Shown here piece after piece: positions 50,363 to 63,300 of a stretch of DNA of 64,000 nucleotides. Numbering within the stretch: the stretch's first letter is position 1; each line of letters starts with the position of its first letter. The stretch is from Apteryx mantelli. Lineage: Eukaryota; Chordata; Aves; Apterygiformes; Apterygidae. The stretch lies in assembly GCF_036417845.1 (NCBI RefSeq), contig NC_089981.1, forward strand, positions 63,205,268-63,269,267. Direction: 5' to 3'. The translations under genes were made by a program, and so were the position numbers. The notes beneath the pieces were generated by a model. That model searched no databases and was not told the DNA's origin. It worked only from the letters and a program-made list of their open reading frames with translations.

Positions 50363-53300
50363 ACAAAACCACAGTAATTGTGAGGATTGCTAGAGCATGA
50401 AAATATAAAGGAATTGAACGTTGCTGCTCTGCCACTCTTAAAATCAAGGAACAAGTGCAATCTTTGTGATCACAGAGCAGCTATGTGCACAGCTATGGGC
50501 ACACAGGTAACACTGGCTGGATGGCCTGAGCTACGTGGGAGAGCAAATAGAGGCTTGCCAAAGCGCTGTGCAATGCAGGCAAATATTAGCATGCAATAAC
50601 AAATCACAAAATGGAGTTAACTGCTGCTTCCAAGCAACACAGTATGGCATCAGTTACTATATTATTAGTGAATTGCTCAGTGCAGACAAGACTTTTTTTG
50701 TTCGAAACAATTCAGCACAAGATTAATCTAATGGCTTGTCTACATAGTAGAATTTGAGGTAGCACATCAAAGCTGAAGGACTGTGAATCTCATTCTGAAC
50801 TTTTTAGCAAAGTTATTCTACAACTTTTTGGCATTCAGCACATACTCTCTTCTAATTTTAGAGGCAATAAAGAAATACCTCCTGTATGTGAGCAACCTGG
50901 CAGCTATGCAGATAGAAGAATGAGTCAGAGAAATATTATTCCAAAATTTTAAGTTTCTAGCTAAGTACCATGAACCTGAATCTCCACAGTCTCACACACG
51001 CTGTAATCATTTAGGTGGGCATTTAATTAAATGCTACCCAATAATACTGGATACTCTCTTTGCATACAGTGAATAACTGCACAGACAGGAAGCAGGGAAG
51101 ACTCAGGCCCTGTGCACTTGAATGCTTGTGTCAGGGAATGTGTCTGGAACTGCTTGTGCTTTCACAGCAGGTATTTAGGATTTCATTTCAAGATCCATTC
51201 CATGAGAGTTGAAAATCCAGATGTAGTTATTGATGCTGAGCAAACACTGGAAATTTAAGAACCATAACGTTCTGAAGAGTTGGTGTCATTCTTCCTTTCA
51301 GATAGGCCATTTAAGAAGTGATAATTAACACCTTGTTGGCCCACACAAATCACAAAAGCATGTCTTAAAAACACTTCAGACACTTTACTTCAGACCTTAA
51401 ATAACTCCAGGCAGTGTTTGTCTTTTGAACACAAATTATCCCAAACATAAGAACAACAGTAAATTTAGAGACCACAGGAACAGATATAGCAACAGTATAC
51501 ACAGGAACCCATTTTTCAGTAGTGGGACAGATATGATTCAGCTGTTGATTTTGCAGCTGTGTAGATCACATTTAATACCTATAATTCCATAAGGTATAAT
51601 ATGCACAGGAGAGAATAACTGAGACACATAACACACTAGGTATGGATGCTAATCCAGAAGGTTGGTGGGTCATAAGCTAGTACTCTGCATTAGCAGCAGC
51701 GTGCAGTATTTCACTGCTGTTTTCTCTTCCTTTTCAGCTTCCACAAGCTTGGCTATGTATTTTAAATTGCAGTTCCGAGCCAAGCCATCTCCCATAAGAT
51801 TGCATAAAGTAAACTGCAGGTAGGCAAAAAAAAGGAGAGTCAGACTGCAGCCAAACATTTGCCTCATGAAGCTACATTAGCCATAGATTTTTTTGTTTTC
51901 CATTAGGCCTTTTGCACCCTGAGTAGCTATTCTATGTAGTGGTCCATCAGAAAGAGAACAGCTGGCCTCTGTAAATCCAGAGAAATCCAGAGAAGCTTCC
52001 CCTAAAACCTACTCATCAATAAGCCCTCAGTTCTACTGCTCAGTTCTCTGACTGTCACTCAAAACTGTTTCTAGTATTCAGTTTTGGTTGGTTCTACTAA
52101 AAACACTGTTCAGAGGGATATAGCTATCCTGCAGACTAGAATGTGTTGTAAGGATCCAAGAAAGCTTGAAATGAGGACACCCGAGCATCAGAGAGTCTGC
52201 CTAGCCGTGGCCACAAGACGCTCAGGATAATTTCTCCTGCTTCCCAGAAAAGTAAATTACCTGTGGTAAGCTTTATGCTGCTGCAGTGACATTTCTACAA
52301 ATTCCCAAGTTACCTCATTTAAAGCTAGGGTGGGCACCTATAAACAATACTGCAAGATGCACAGTCTCAGTCTCAGCTTCTTTTTCTCTGGATGTTTTAT
52401 ATATCCACAATATCAAATTGCCTTAGGAAAACACAAAGATAGAAGAAAGCTTTCACCATTAAGCATTCAAATCCTTAACAATTCTGTGGCATATTCAAGT
52501 CAGGTCATTTCAAGAATTCACATGCCCTGAATTACAGTTTTGTTGGTGGGTTGTTAAACACCAAACTTGTTAAACACCAAAACTGCAAGTTGGCTTCAAT
52601 GCTGCTGTACTCTTGGGGAAGAAAAAGAAAGATTCTACTTAACAATTTTACTTTGTCTTTGGGGATTGAACACTCTTAATAAAGCCTGTCCATCTCACTG
52701 ACATTTGAACAACAAAAAGACTTTCACCAAAACACCTTTCAGTCTTGCAGCCTTAGGATACTATATTCAGTAACTGATGAAGACAGATGAAAGAAATGAA
52801 AGAGAACTGTAGTTGCATCCATACAGGCCAGTGGTTACAGAAGTCAGTGGCAAATACTGCAAATGGCAGTAAGACAACTATACTGAAAAGCGAGCAGCTA
52901 CCCATTGGTACTAAATGGTGAAGGGTTTTTTTGGTTTGGTTTGTTTTTTTAAAGACACGAAGTTCACTCCTTCCTTTGCTAAGATCTTGCAAGTTCTACT
53001 ATACTTTGGAAAGGACAAGTTCTTAAACACTAGACACCCACACTATGAGTTAAAAGCTATTTTTCAAGAGACAGACTCATTCTTACTGAAGGAGAGAACA
53101 GTCACTGCTAAGTTTTGGGGACACTAATACTGCAAGGTATTAAGTAAGGCATTGTAATATTTGAATTTGCTAGAGTTTAGAAGGTCTTCAGAAACTGAGT
53201 GGGATTTTCAAAAGTGATTATGGTTTGCCCAACTCTGCTCTCACCAAAGGAAATTAATTTTAGCAGTGGCTTTATTCATAGCAGAACTAAATGGGTGTTG

Positions 53301-53828
53301 AGGCCTCCTGAAAATCTGTTAGAACTTTACCTTGAATCAAAAATTTACCATGATTTTGACATTTCATGTTGGCAATTTAGATTGCTAGAATCCCCACAGT
53401 CATCATTACTTGAAATATTCAGAGAAACAACCTCCTGTTTTTGCCATCCTGACAGGGTAAGGCAAATGTAGGATTAATTTTTTTAAACAAATCCTGCTTT
53501 TCTGTGGATTTAGTGTTTGCAATAACAGGTAAGAGCTAACCAAGGAGTTACATCAGCCTGAGCTACCTTTGGACAGCTGGAGCAAAAGGCTAATGGATGA
53601 AGAGGGGCCCTAATCATGCAGCAAATGGAGGCAATATGTTCTTTGAAGCTTTCCTCCAGCTACTCCTTCAAGAGGATTAAAGGCATGAAGAGAAAGCTCC
53701 TCAACAGGGACCTCTCTCAGGCAGAAACTTTCAAATAGAACTTGGAAACAGTTAAGAAGCCATAGCATGGGAAAGAGGGAGTCTGCAGAGAAACAGATTG
53801 TAACAGGGCAGCAAGGACCTGCCTGATA

Positions 53829-53831
<3 letters not shown>

Positions 53832-53872
<41 letters not shown>

Positions 53873-53979
53873 TGTCTGTGTGTGTGTGTGTGTCCGTCTG
53901 TGTGTGTGTGTGTGTCCGTGTGTGTGTGTCCGTGTGTGTGTGTCCGTGTGTGTGTGTCCGTGTGTGTGTGTGTGTGTCC
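53832..53979. repeat. Compound (TG)n microsatellite with 14-bp higher-order units
   Basis: A long GT run interrupted by CTGTC and CCG variants. From about 53916 the CCG interruptions recur exactly every 14 bases (53916, 53930, 53944, 53958), so a GT microsatellite has evolved into a minisatellite-like array. It is prone to length change and can adopt left-handed (Z) DNA. Open frames across it on both strands (Cys/Val and Thr/His repeats) are artefacts. Confidence 0.95.
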
Positions 53980-55309
53980 CTCTAAGGGATTTGTTATTTT
54001 AATCTTTTTGCTTGCAGTGCTTCTATGGAAAAAGAAATCATATGCTGGGCTGAGCACTTGCTGACAGGGTTCCCTGTCACAGTAAGTGTTGGCTCAGGAC
54101 AGCACCTGCAGCCTGTTCCAGAGCTGCTGCTCTGACTATTCCAAAGCAGATGAAGCAGGTCAAGAAAGAGGGGGGCAGTCCCAGAAACCCACCAGGAAAA
54201 AGGGGCATGTATAGGCCTGACACTGACCAGAAATACTCAGAGAAAGATTAAAGGTACAGTTTTTCCTATTCCATACTAACTCATCTCAAATACAAGTGAG
54301 GCATTTACTTTTACTAATGGAATATATATTTGTTTAAATTAACAAACAAACAAACATACATTATCCTATTGAAACAAGGCTGTAAAGTTTTTTCTCCCAG
54401 GGAAAAGGATAAAAATTCAGTGGATGGGTATTAGATGTATCACTGCTTTACTCCAGTGAGCACTACAGGAACCTTACTGGAGCAGCTATGGTTAATTACA
54501 TTTCGTTTTTATAATCTCACATTTCCTGCAGGATTTTCCCTTCCATATGATTCCTTAAGAGGGTTCCCTTCCACATGCACATCCTTCTTTTACCCTTAAA
54601 CGAGGAAGCATATTTCTAGTCAACCAAGATCAATTTTCTTAGTGTCTGCTCTTCCAGTGAACAATGGCCTGCAGTTACAGAAATCTCCAACAGCATTCTT
54701 TGGCTTTTTTTTGAAGCAACCAATTCCCAGCTCAAGAATAAACACAGCAGGACTAGAAACCAAAGAAACCATCCTACAGGTCTCACCCCCTCCTGAACAT
54801 GTGCCCTATTGTTAGGGGTATTTGAGAACTGGGGTGTTTTAGTCATTTAAAGTGTATATCTTCACTACCAGGAATTTCATGCAGGACTGAAATGGAAGGT
54901 GATAAAGAACATTGAAGCATTTGCTCTGTCTCCCTTACCGGCAATCACAAATTAAGGCTGACTTGACAGTCCCAAATAGTTAGAGCTGTGGGTGTTTATC
55001 ATTGCTAGGAATTAGGCAAGTTTTAATGACTTCAGTTCAAGATCATCTTTGGGATGTTTCAGAAGGGAATTCAGTCCAGTGTGTAATACAGCTAATTCAA
55101 GACAGGCAAATCCAGAAGATATGAAGTCTCATCACCATATCCAAGCAACTGAATTAACAGAACTTGATTGACAGGGACTGACACACAACCAGAGAAGACA
55201 CTAACAAGAAAGGCATCTGTAGACCAAAGGATTATTTGAGGTCTTCTCTGGTTATTATAAGAATGATACAAGGATGGAGAAACGTACAAATACAGCATTT
55301 GAAGATTTT

Positions 55310-55347
55310 TATATATATATATTTATACATATATATATATATATATC
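55310..55347. repeat. Interrupted (AT)n microsatellite
   Basis: Two AT runs separated by a TTATAC interruption. Confidence 0.88.
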
Positions 55348-56093
55348 ATAAACAGACACTGCTAATAGTGCATAATACCACGTATAAAAGCCCAATATAT
55401 CATTATATGCTATAAGGAAACAACACCTTGGATTCATGCTGCTGGAACGTATTGCTGCTGTGTGGCTGTTCTGCTGTGACTTTTACTCCCTCTTATACTG
55501 TCCCTGAGAGTCCTCACTGAGAGGAGAGCACGTAGCAAGTGGAGTCCTTGCTGTGCCAGGAGTGGTCACTGAGACAAAGCAGTCAGCAAGGGACAAATCC
55601 CAGAAGGGGCCACCAGGAAAGAAATGCTTCATGGTGGTGTACGGTCAACATAACAGCACGCAAGACACTTCTGCTATCAGCTACTGGAGCACTGGTTGAT
55701 GGGAGTGAAGGAACATGGACAAGCAGCCTGAAGAATCCCTCTGGAGGGAGACAGCGAGGAACTCGTGGCAGTTTTTCAAAAGCAGGTTTGTTCTGATACT
55801 AGCAGCTGGACTGTGACAAAGAGGTATCTGACAATGTACAATAGCATTTACCTTTTGCATTTTCAACAAATGGGCCGGTGTTTCTAAAAATTAGACTAAC
55901 AAACTAGATATTCTTCCTATATAAGTATGAAAAAGGTGAAGGAAAGGAGAAGATGGCCAGAATGTGTTTATTTAAATGAATATATAAGTAAGAAAAAAAA
56001 TTAACTATTGCCTGAAATCCTTTTTCTAAAATTAAAAAGTCTTCAAGATGTAAAGCCATTTAAGAAAAATAGTTAAATCTTAACCTGGAAGGA

Positions 56094-56109
56094 TAGTGCC
56101 CCCTGGTGA
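56094..56109 (-). promoter_or_regulatory. CTCF-like binding motif
   Basis: On the minus strand the sequence is TCACCAGGGGGCACTA, which differs from the CTCF core as I know it (CCACCAGGGGGCGCTA) at two positions. The invariant CCAG and GGGGGC block is intact. In vertebrates such sites anchor cohesin loops and domain boundaries, and the motif strand sets loop direction: here it faces toward lower coordinates. Occupancy cannot be judged from sequence. It stands out against very GC-poor flanks. Confidence 0.55.
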
Positions 56110-56548
56110 TAAAAATACCCTGTTATTAGCGAGTATAAAATTAATCTTTTGGTTTTTGTTTTTTTTCTTATGACACTTCTATGCAGCTGCACTAAACCAC
56201 TTGATATCCAAAGCTTTGTTTTTAAAATATCCTTAATTAAGAAGCTTTTACTTGTAGCAAAGATGTCTGATTATCTGTGATTGCAAAAGTCTATCAAATT
56301 AACATTTTCCTACCTGATGCAAATAGCTGCTCGCTGATTCTGCTACTCTGCATGTTCTCCGTATGCATTATGATTAGCAGGATTTTTATGTAGGCAAGAG
56401 TTACATCCTTTATGATTGCACCTTTTGAGAATACACCAAGCCTTGACATTCAAAGCTATTGACCTGCTCCAGGTCATAGTAAGTTCGTATAGTCAGAGAC
56501 ATGAAAATAGGGATAATATTGAGATATTCATGTTTGATCCTATTTATT

Positions 56549-56570
56549 CCCCCCCCCCAAAAAAAAAAAA
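56549..56570. repeat. C10-A12 homopolymer junction
   Basis: Ten C bases run directly into twelve A bases. It is a likely source of sequencing or assembly length error. Confidence 0.88.
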
Positions 56571-58945
56571 TCCACTTCCATAATGCATTCCACTAAAAAT
56601 CCTAATTGGTCCAATAAGAGTAAATAAGTCAATTTTCAAATTAAAAAAAAAAGTAAATATTCACATATTGAGGAATATTGCCCGAGAAATACTGAAAAGA
56701 AATAACAAAATTCAGAAAATGGACTGATATATAATGAATTGTGAAAAGAATGACGATATTGATTATATTACCCACGTCACAATACTAACTGCTGTTACTT
56801 ACAGGTACACTTCCTAGAGAAGTGTATAGAACTTAGCTAAATAGTGTGCAATTGCTGTAATACTCACTTCACCCGTATCTCGTTTATTGGTCTGTAAAAT
56901 CCCCAGCTTGCTTTGGATATTACTGCTACAAGCCCACACCTCCAAACAGGAAGGAAAAAAGAGAGGGTGATGGCTTTGAGAGAAGTGAGGTCTTTAAGAT
57001 TGCACGACAGACCCCTTTATTAAAAAGGCACGTTTTCACGGTATGATAATGTGCATCTCTGACCAAAGTCAACAGGTACAACAGAACAGCTCATTTTACT
57101 CACTCATGGCACAGTGGCAATAAAGAGTACAGGGGCTAAATGAAGACAGCCACAGGGAGCCAGTTTCTCTCTATCTCAGTTCCAGTGGCTACCTGCTATC
57201 CCTTATATTACTACATCTTACTTTCAAATTATGGTAATAGTAGAAAAGTGTGTGCTAATTGAGTATATTTAAATATCTTTGCTGGGTCACATGAGCATCT
57301 GCTGAGGAGGCTGATAAAGAAAAACACCTTTTGAACTCCTTGTACTAAGAAGCAGCAGCAGTAAAGACACCATCATGTGATTACTGAAGCAAACTAGCCT
57401 GGACTCACAATGAGGGAAGCTGAGAGACGGGGGAATCCTGTAGTCTGTTCCAGATGCGATTCTAACCATGTCTCACACTCATCTTTTCCACGCATTATTC
57501 AGATTGCAGTTCCATGGAGAGTTTCTGTGTTAATGTTTTTCCATTGCTGTGTGCTGAGAAGAAGAACCTGATGCAACGCTTGGAAGCTGGCCTTCTCAAG
57601 GATGAGATTAAAGCAGGCCAAGTCTATGCTGGAAAAGTGAACAACAGAAAAGCCCTGGGGAGACAGGCTGGAGCACACTGCCATGGCAACAGGATGAAGC
57701 ATCATCCGCCTCCCCAGACAGCAGTCAGCAGCAGCCCTTGGACTGTCCAGGGACTTTGCCTATACCAGACACTTCTGCTGCCCCGCACAGCCTGGTGATC
57801 CAGGCAGTTGCCCATGTCTATCCTGCACCACTATTGCTGGTTCTATGGAGGCAAGCAGGGATGATAATAAAGACACAATAGTTTGTCTAAGATGTCCCCA
57901 AAAACTTGATGCATTCAAGATTTTAAATAATATCCCTCTTAGCAACACTGGGAGAGGAAAAAATAAAAAATAAAATAAAAAAGTGACTACAGCACACAAT
58001 TACCAAGATGAGAGAGGGTTCAATTTCATCTCCCTTTTCGAAGATAGGTCTATCCAAATATTTGAGCAGAAGAACCTTACAGCATACATCTGTCCTACTG
58101 TCTTTCCATGGTTCTATGTTTTACAACAGATATAGTTTTGAGAGTTTGAATTTAAGAACAGGGATAGAAAGAAAGCCAGTTTTATCTGAATCCATGCTAG
58201 CGAACATGTTTAAAGTAACATTGATGTTCTCCTTTCAGTTAATGCAAAATCAAATTCTTGTTAAGTTACTTGGCTTTCCCTACATCGCCTTTCAAAATTT
58301 AAGCAGCAATTATGCTGGAGAAGAGTACATAAAATGTAGTTTAAAAATTGCAAATTAAGCTGCCAATAGAAATATTTCTATTCTACCCTGGGCAGAAAAT
58401 GATTTAACTGAAACTTAACCATTACTTCTTACAAGTGATGTCTGTGAAGCAAGACTCAGTTCTAAAAATTAGTCTGCATTTTCCACTGTCTTAGAAGTTC
58501 AGACTTGCTGGTTTTTTTTAAAAAAGAAAAAAAAAAACCTAGGTCAGATGTTCATATTGTTGAGCAGTCAGGATCGTGATGTTAAAAGCTTTAGGTAGGC
58601 ATTTACATTTTACACAAAAATCTGAGACTACCAAAACCCATCAATGTTAAAAAAGATGAAGTATAAATTACCATCTTTTTCATTTAAATAGCAGCAAGAA
58701 CAGGGAGGAAAAAGCATTCAAACTAAAAATCAAATCAGCATGATCATATAAATATGCTGCAGAGCTACCCTAAAGCTTTTTGCATGGTCCACCAGTCATT
58801 TTGCTCCAGAGGGAGTTGCTAGGCACACTGTACTTTCCAAAGTCAGATGCCTGCATGCGCGAGTGTTTATTTTTGACTAGTCTGGGCATATGGAACAGCA
58901 GCCATTGCTAGAAGCAAGCTAGCTGCTCCTAGGAAAAGCAGCTAC

Positions 58946-58963
58946 CTCCTCCTCCTCCTCCTC
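58946..58963. repeat. (CCT)n trinucleotide repeat
   Basis: About six CCT units with a strand-asymmetric purine/pyrimidine bias. Confidence 0.85.
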
Positions 58964-60326
58964 TCCCATTCCCAGCAGTAGGCTTTTCAGGGAAAAAGAG
59001 ATTCTGTCAGTAAATAGCTGGGGATACCAGTTAAGGCTATTCACACACATACAAGCTTCATTATATGTGAACTAAGTCTTTGCAAGCTTAGGAAGAAAAA
59101 GAGCTGTGGAATACAGCGTTTGAAGCAGTCCAGGAAGTTTGCTTGGAAAGGGGTACAGCTCTGGGTTTTTTTGTTGTCGCTGTTTGATTTGTTACCGATT
59201 TGTTTGTTTTTCCTTCCACTCAGAAGGATATTTGAGTGCCTTCCACCATCTTTAGGAATCCGAGTCCATAGAAATCATGGAGACTTGTGTCTTGTTTCAC
59301 TACAGCCTTCAAAAGAAGCTCACCCTCATATTTCCAGTCTTGAAGAAAAATGGCATGAGATGTTGCAAGATCTGCTTTTCTATCTTTGCTGAAGTAGTAA
59401 GATATTAGCAAGATAGAATAAAATATGAAAGAGACCAATAATGTACCAACTGTCATTTAAAACCGTGCACTTTAAAAATAGAGGGAGAGTAGGTGATGAC
59501 AGTAGGTTAAAAGACACTGAAGTCCATTTATAGAATTATTTTCTTTTTAGATTTGGAAGCTTATTTAATATTCTTAATTTAACCCCTGTGATTTACTGTC
59601 TTTCAGCATACTATAGACTTCAGTAATAATACTATATAGGACACACTCATTTTGCCATGAATGAGACTATTAGAGGGAAAACTGAAGGTGGAAAAGTATC
59701 ACAGATTTATAAAGTCTGTCTGATGTGTTAGTTTAAAAATTGCTGCCTACTGCTACATATTATTACTCATTGGTAAAGAAGATCAATGAAGAACTTTCTT
59801 TTAAAAAGTTGTTTTGTTGGTTTGAAGGGGAAGGAGGGGAGAGGAGCTTCAGCCAAACTGTAACAGAATGTTCCTCTTGGCTAGTCTCTAAGAGTGCCAT
59901 AGGATGCTAATAATAATTCCGAAAGATCAAGAGGTTTTGAAATATTAACAAGCTTACTTTCAGAAGCTTAGCTGATGCCTCAAACTTTTAACAGACTGTA
60001 AACAGCTCCTGTCAACTCAAGCATAATAGAGCAGAAAATGCCACTGGTATGATGTACAGTACTCAAGGCTGGCAATGAGAGGATCCAGAATATCATGCAG
60101 GAGAATCAAGCAGACAAGGTTCTTTTCTTAAATAGGAATTGCTGTGAAAAGGAATAGATGCAAAGGAGAGCATCTAGAGGTCTACACCTACAGGATAGAT
60201 AAATGAAAAGGGGACACCATGAACAACAAACAAGCAGGTTTCACAGGAAAAAAGTCATACTTAAGTAAAACTAATTTTAGATCCTTTCTGAATATTCTGC
60301 TAATTACTTTTTGTCTTGTTTAACTT

Positions 60327-60356
60327 AAAAAAAAAAAAAAAAAGAGAGAGAGAGAG
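60327..60356. repeat. A17 tract followed by (GA)n
   Basis: Seventeen A bases then about six GA units. No retrocopy was recognised upstream. Confidence 0.85.
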
Positions 60357-63300
60357 CAAGTGCTACAAGAATCAGCACGGCAAAGTCTCCAGACTGGCCC
60401 TAGAAAAGGACATTAGATAGTGTGGCCCAGAAGGAGAACAAGACACAGGATGGAGGATAGGGATAGGGATGTAATTGCCAGGGTACCAAACAACAGGGGA
60501 GCAGGACTGAGTTGGGACAGCATGATGTGGGGACAGCAAAAGAAGTGTGAACTATTTTGAAGGAAGGAAAAAAGTACTTGGAAGAATTGATTATAACTGT
60601 AACTATTAATGCATAACATTTTTCTCCATAAATGGAGAATACAGTCCCAGGCAAGCAATTTCATCCAAGAGCTGCTGAAAAGGCATCAGACTTGTTTTCT
60701 CTTTCAGTTGCCTGTCTCCATACAACTCACATTAGCCCTCAGTTTCAATTTCCAAATCTATAAAATTAGAAGAAGGAAATTTCACTTCCTCCATCACACA
60801 AAGCTTTTCAAGACATTTAGACAGCAAATTTTATTATGTCAACATGCTTCTTCAGCAGATTACCAGCAGCAGTCTGTCCACTGCATCACTACCTTGCCTG
60901 AAACAAGATAAATATGTTAACCTGGATCAGAATGAGTACACATCATCATTCCCCCAATGTGGTGGCTTTTCAGACCAGTTTTTGTTACCATGAAGTATGG
61001 TTACTTAACAATTCAAAAGTGCTAGGTTGTTGGGGTTTTATTACACTTTGCCTTATTTTGTATAACTGGCATCAATATTAAGTTGCTCATATCTATGTTG
61101 GTTTTTAAATACCATTGAAAATTATCAGGAAAACTATCCAATATGAAGGTCTAAGTTTAGCTAGAATGCCATGCAGTTTGCATGTGGTATTATAACCATG
61201 CATTGCTGACTAGCTGACTTTAATTTCAAATGCATTGTTTAAAGGAGACAGCATAAGCAAAACTAATTATTCATTGTTTTATTGTAATATGAGAATCTTA
61301 AACCAAATAAAGCAGAAAATGTTAGACATTTTTGAAGGTTAAATACTGCCCAAAGCAATCCTATAGAAACTGCAATTCTGAATAATGTTTAATTATTTCT
61401 ACTAGTGAAACAGTAAGACACTTATGTTAGCCTATCTTTCTTCCCTGAAACTGTTTCATAATAAGCTACCAATATTTACAAACTTGCTTGTTATAAAAAA
61501 AGCATGCAAGCGCTGATTAATTGCTGAGAGGCAGCATCTCTACATATGTTCTGGGTCAAATCTAGCTGTTCTTCAACAAAGACTATCACCATCAGTTTTC
61601 CATAGCATCCACACACACAAAATACCAAAGCCTTCCTACTACTCTTAATACAAGATTAACGGAAATTTTCAGCTCCAAACAGGCTTCCCATTCACATAAA
61701 CTCTCAGTTTCAGAGCCTCTCTAATCAACTTAATATTCACTTCTCTGTTCACATTTCTCCCTTGAACTCAGGCCCAAAGGCACCACAGGTAAGAGGAACA
61801 GAGATCCCCCTGATAAGGCTGCAGTCGAATGTGGGTCACTGCTAGAAAGCTCCAACAGGAATGTGATAGGGCCCCCAGCCAGCACAACACAGAGTTAATT
61901 GATAGCTCAGAAATACTGCTCTTACCACAGAGAAGGGAGCAAGCAGGATTCTACCCACCTCAGCCAATCGTACATAGAAGAGAGGAAGTAAAGTCCTCTA
62001 CAAGTATGAAGAGGACCACAACCACTCACCTGCTGTCCTCTTTAGCAGTCCACAAAGCCAGGGATTTGATTCAAGTTGCTCCAGCTAACTACAGCCAGGA
62101 AAGCAGAAACAGGACTAGAGAAAGCAAGTGAACAGTTATTTGCATGAGCTATCTAGCCACTACAAAGCACTGCAGGCGTTGACTGAAAAGAAACCACTCT
62201 GCACTACCTAATGTGCCATCAGCTTGATTCTCTTGGATGTGTCAGATGAGACCACAGCACACAAGCATGAGAATGAGAGACTGAACCTCTTCTTCACACA
62301 TTAAATGAGCCATAATTTGGCCTTACTGAGGAAAAACACCACTTAAGTGTTGTGCTGTCATCGATTACTTTTCATGTCTCTTTCTCCTCTGTAAAAAGGA
62401 GTGAAGAATTTTAATCCTTAATTATTCCTTTCTCAGCTTGACAACAGGTTTCACCCCAAACTACTCTTTTTAGAAGTTATTTTTAATTAACACTACAAAT
62501 AAATGTAATTAAACAAAAGAAAACCTGAGTCTGTTCTGGTAAGTACTCATCTGTCTCTGTAGTGCTAATTAGAAGCATATGCATACAACCAGCACAGAAA
62601 AATAGATTACTTCTATAGCAACATGTTGTTACATTGCTGCAAATATCAAATACCTTTTTTCATAACTGAATCTCAGTCACTGTGTGGAAGGCCACAGCTT
62701 TTCAAGAAATAGTCGGAAAGGAACTCTTTGCATGAGTCCACCAAAGTCATTGCTCATCTCCTGCCTTCATCAGCAGATGCCTGACCTGGGGCATTAGGCT
62801 GGTATCTTTTAGCTCTAGGAAGCACATGTAGAAAGGTACAGAAACAGCCAAGAAGCATTTTACAGACCCAGTGACAAATTCTGCCCTGTGATGTGTATTT
62901 CTTTGCTTCAGACCTGTCCTTACCTCTTGCCAAGCCCCTTTATGCAGTTCCTCTCTTCCCCACCATTCCTGTTATCACCTGTCTTTGGCACAACATACTA
63001 GTTACACAGCTTGTCTCACTAGTTTTTACTGTGTGTCTTGTAAGTCAGCAAACACCCTCTCTCCACATTCAGGAAATGAGTTTGATGCTTGCGTGTTATC
63101 GTCCCTCTCTCACTCTGTCTCACCAGGATGCTCTAACCTCAGCAGCAATATCTGGCTACATCTAAGATTCAGGGGAGCTTATCAAGTACACTACATATCC
63201 CAGTCCTAGCAGCAACTGTTCCTGGCCTCAGTGACAAGCAAAAGTACCTTCTTATATCTGCCAAAGCCTGATGCAGATACCCAGCCTGCTGAAGCTGTCA

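Larger units (their letters stand above)
32731..53831. other. Unique DNA, no gene supported
   Basis: About 21 kb with no identifiable gene, RNA or large repeat. The longest open frames are two of 148 codons (32846-33292 and 39934-40380, plus) and one of 135 codons (43254-43661, plus). None has a known domain, and the first two overlap other long frames in the same interval. None has a supporting promoter or splice context. Short satellites, G- and A-runs and small inverted repeats are listed separately. Confidence 0.45.

Noticed and set aside
53916..53960. Regularly spaced 14-bp units as a CRISPR-like array
   Set aside because: Units are contiguous GT-rich satellite without unique spacers, in a vertebrate-type sequence.
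53752..54064. Open frames of about 76 and 101 codons with Cys/Val and Thr/His repeats
   Set aside because: They are translations of the TG microsatellite on the two strands, not genes.
60457..60472. GGATAGGGATAGGGATG as a telomere-like repeat
   Set aside because: Only about three units, and GGGATA is not the vertebrate telomere unit.
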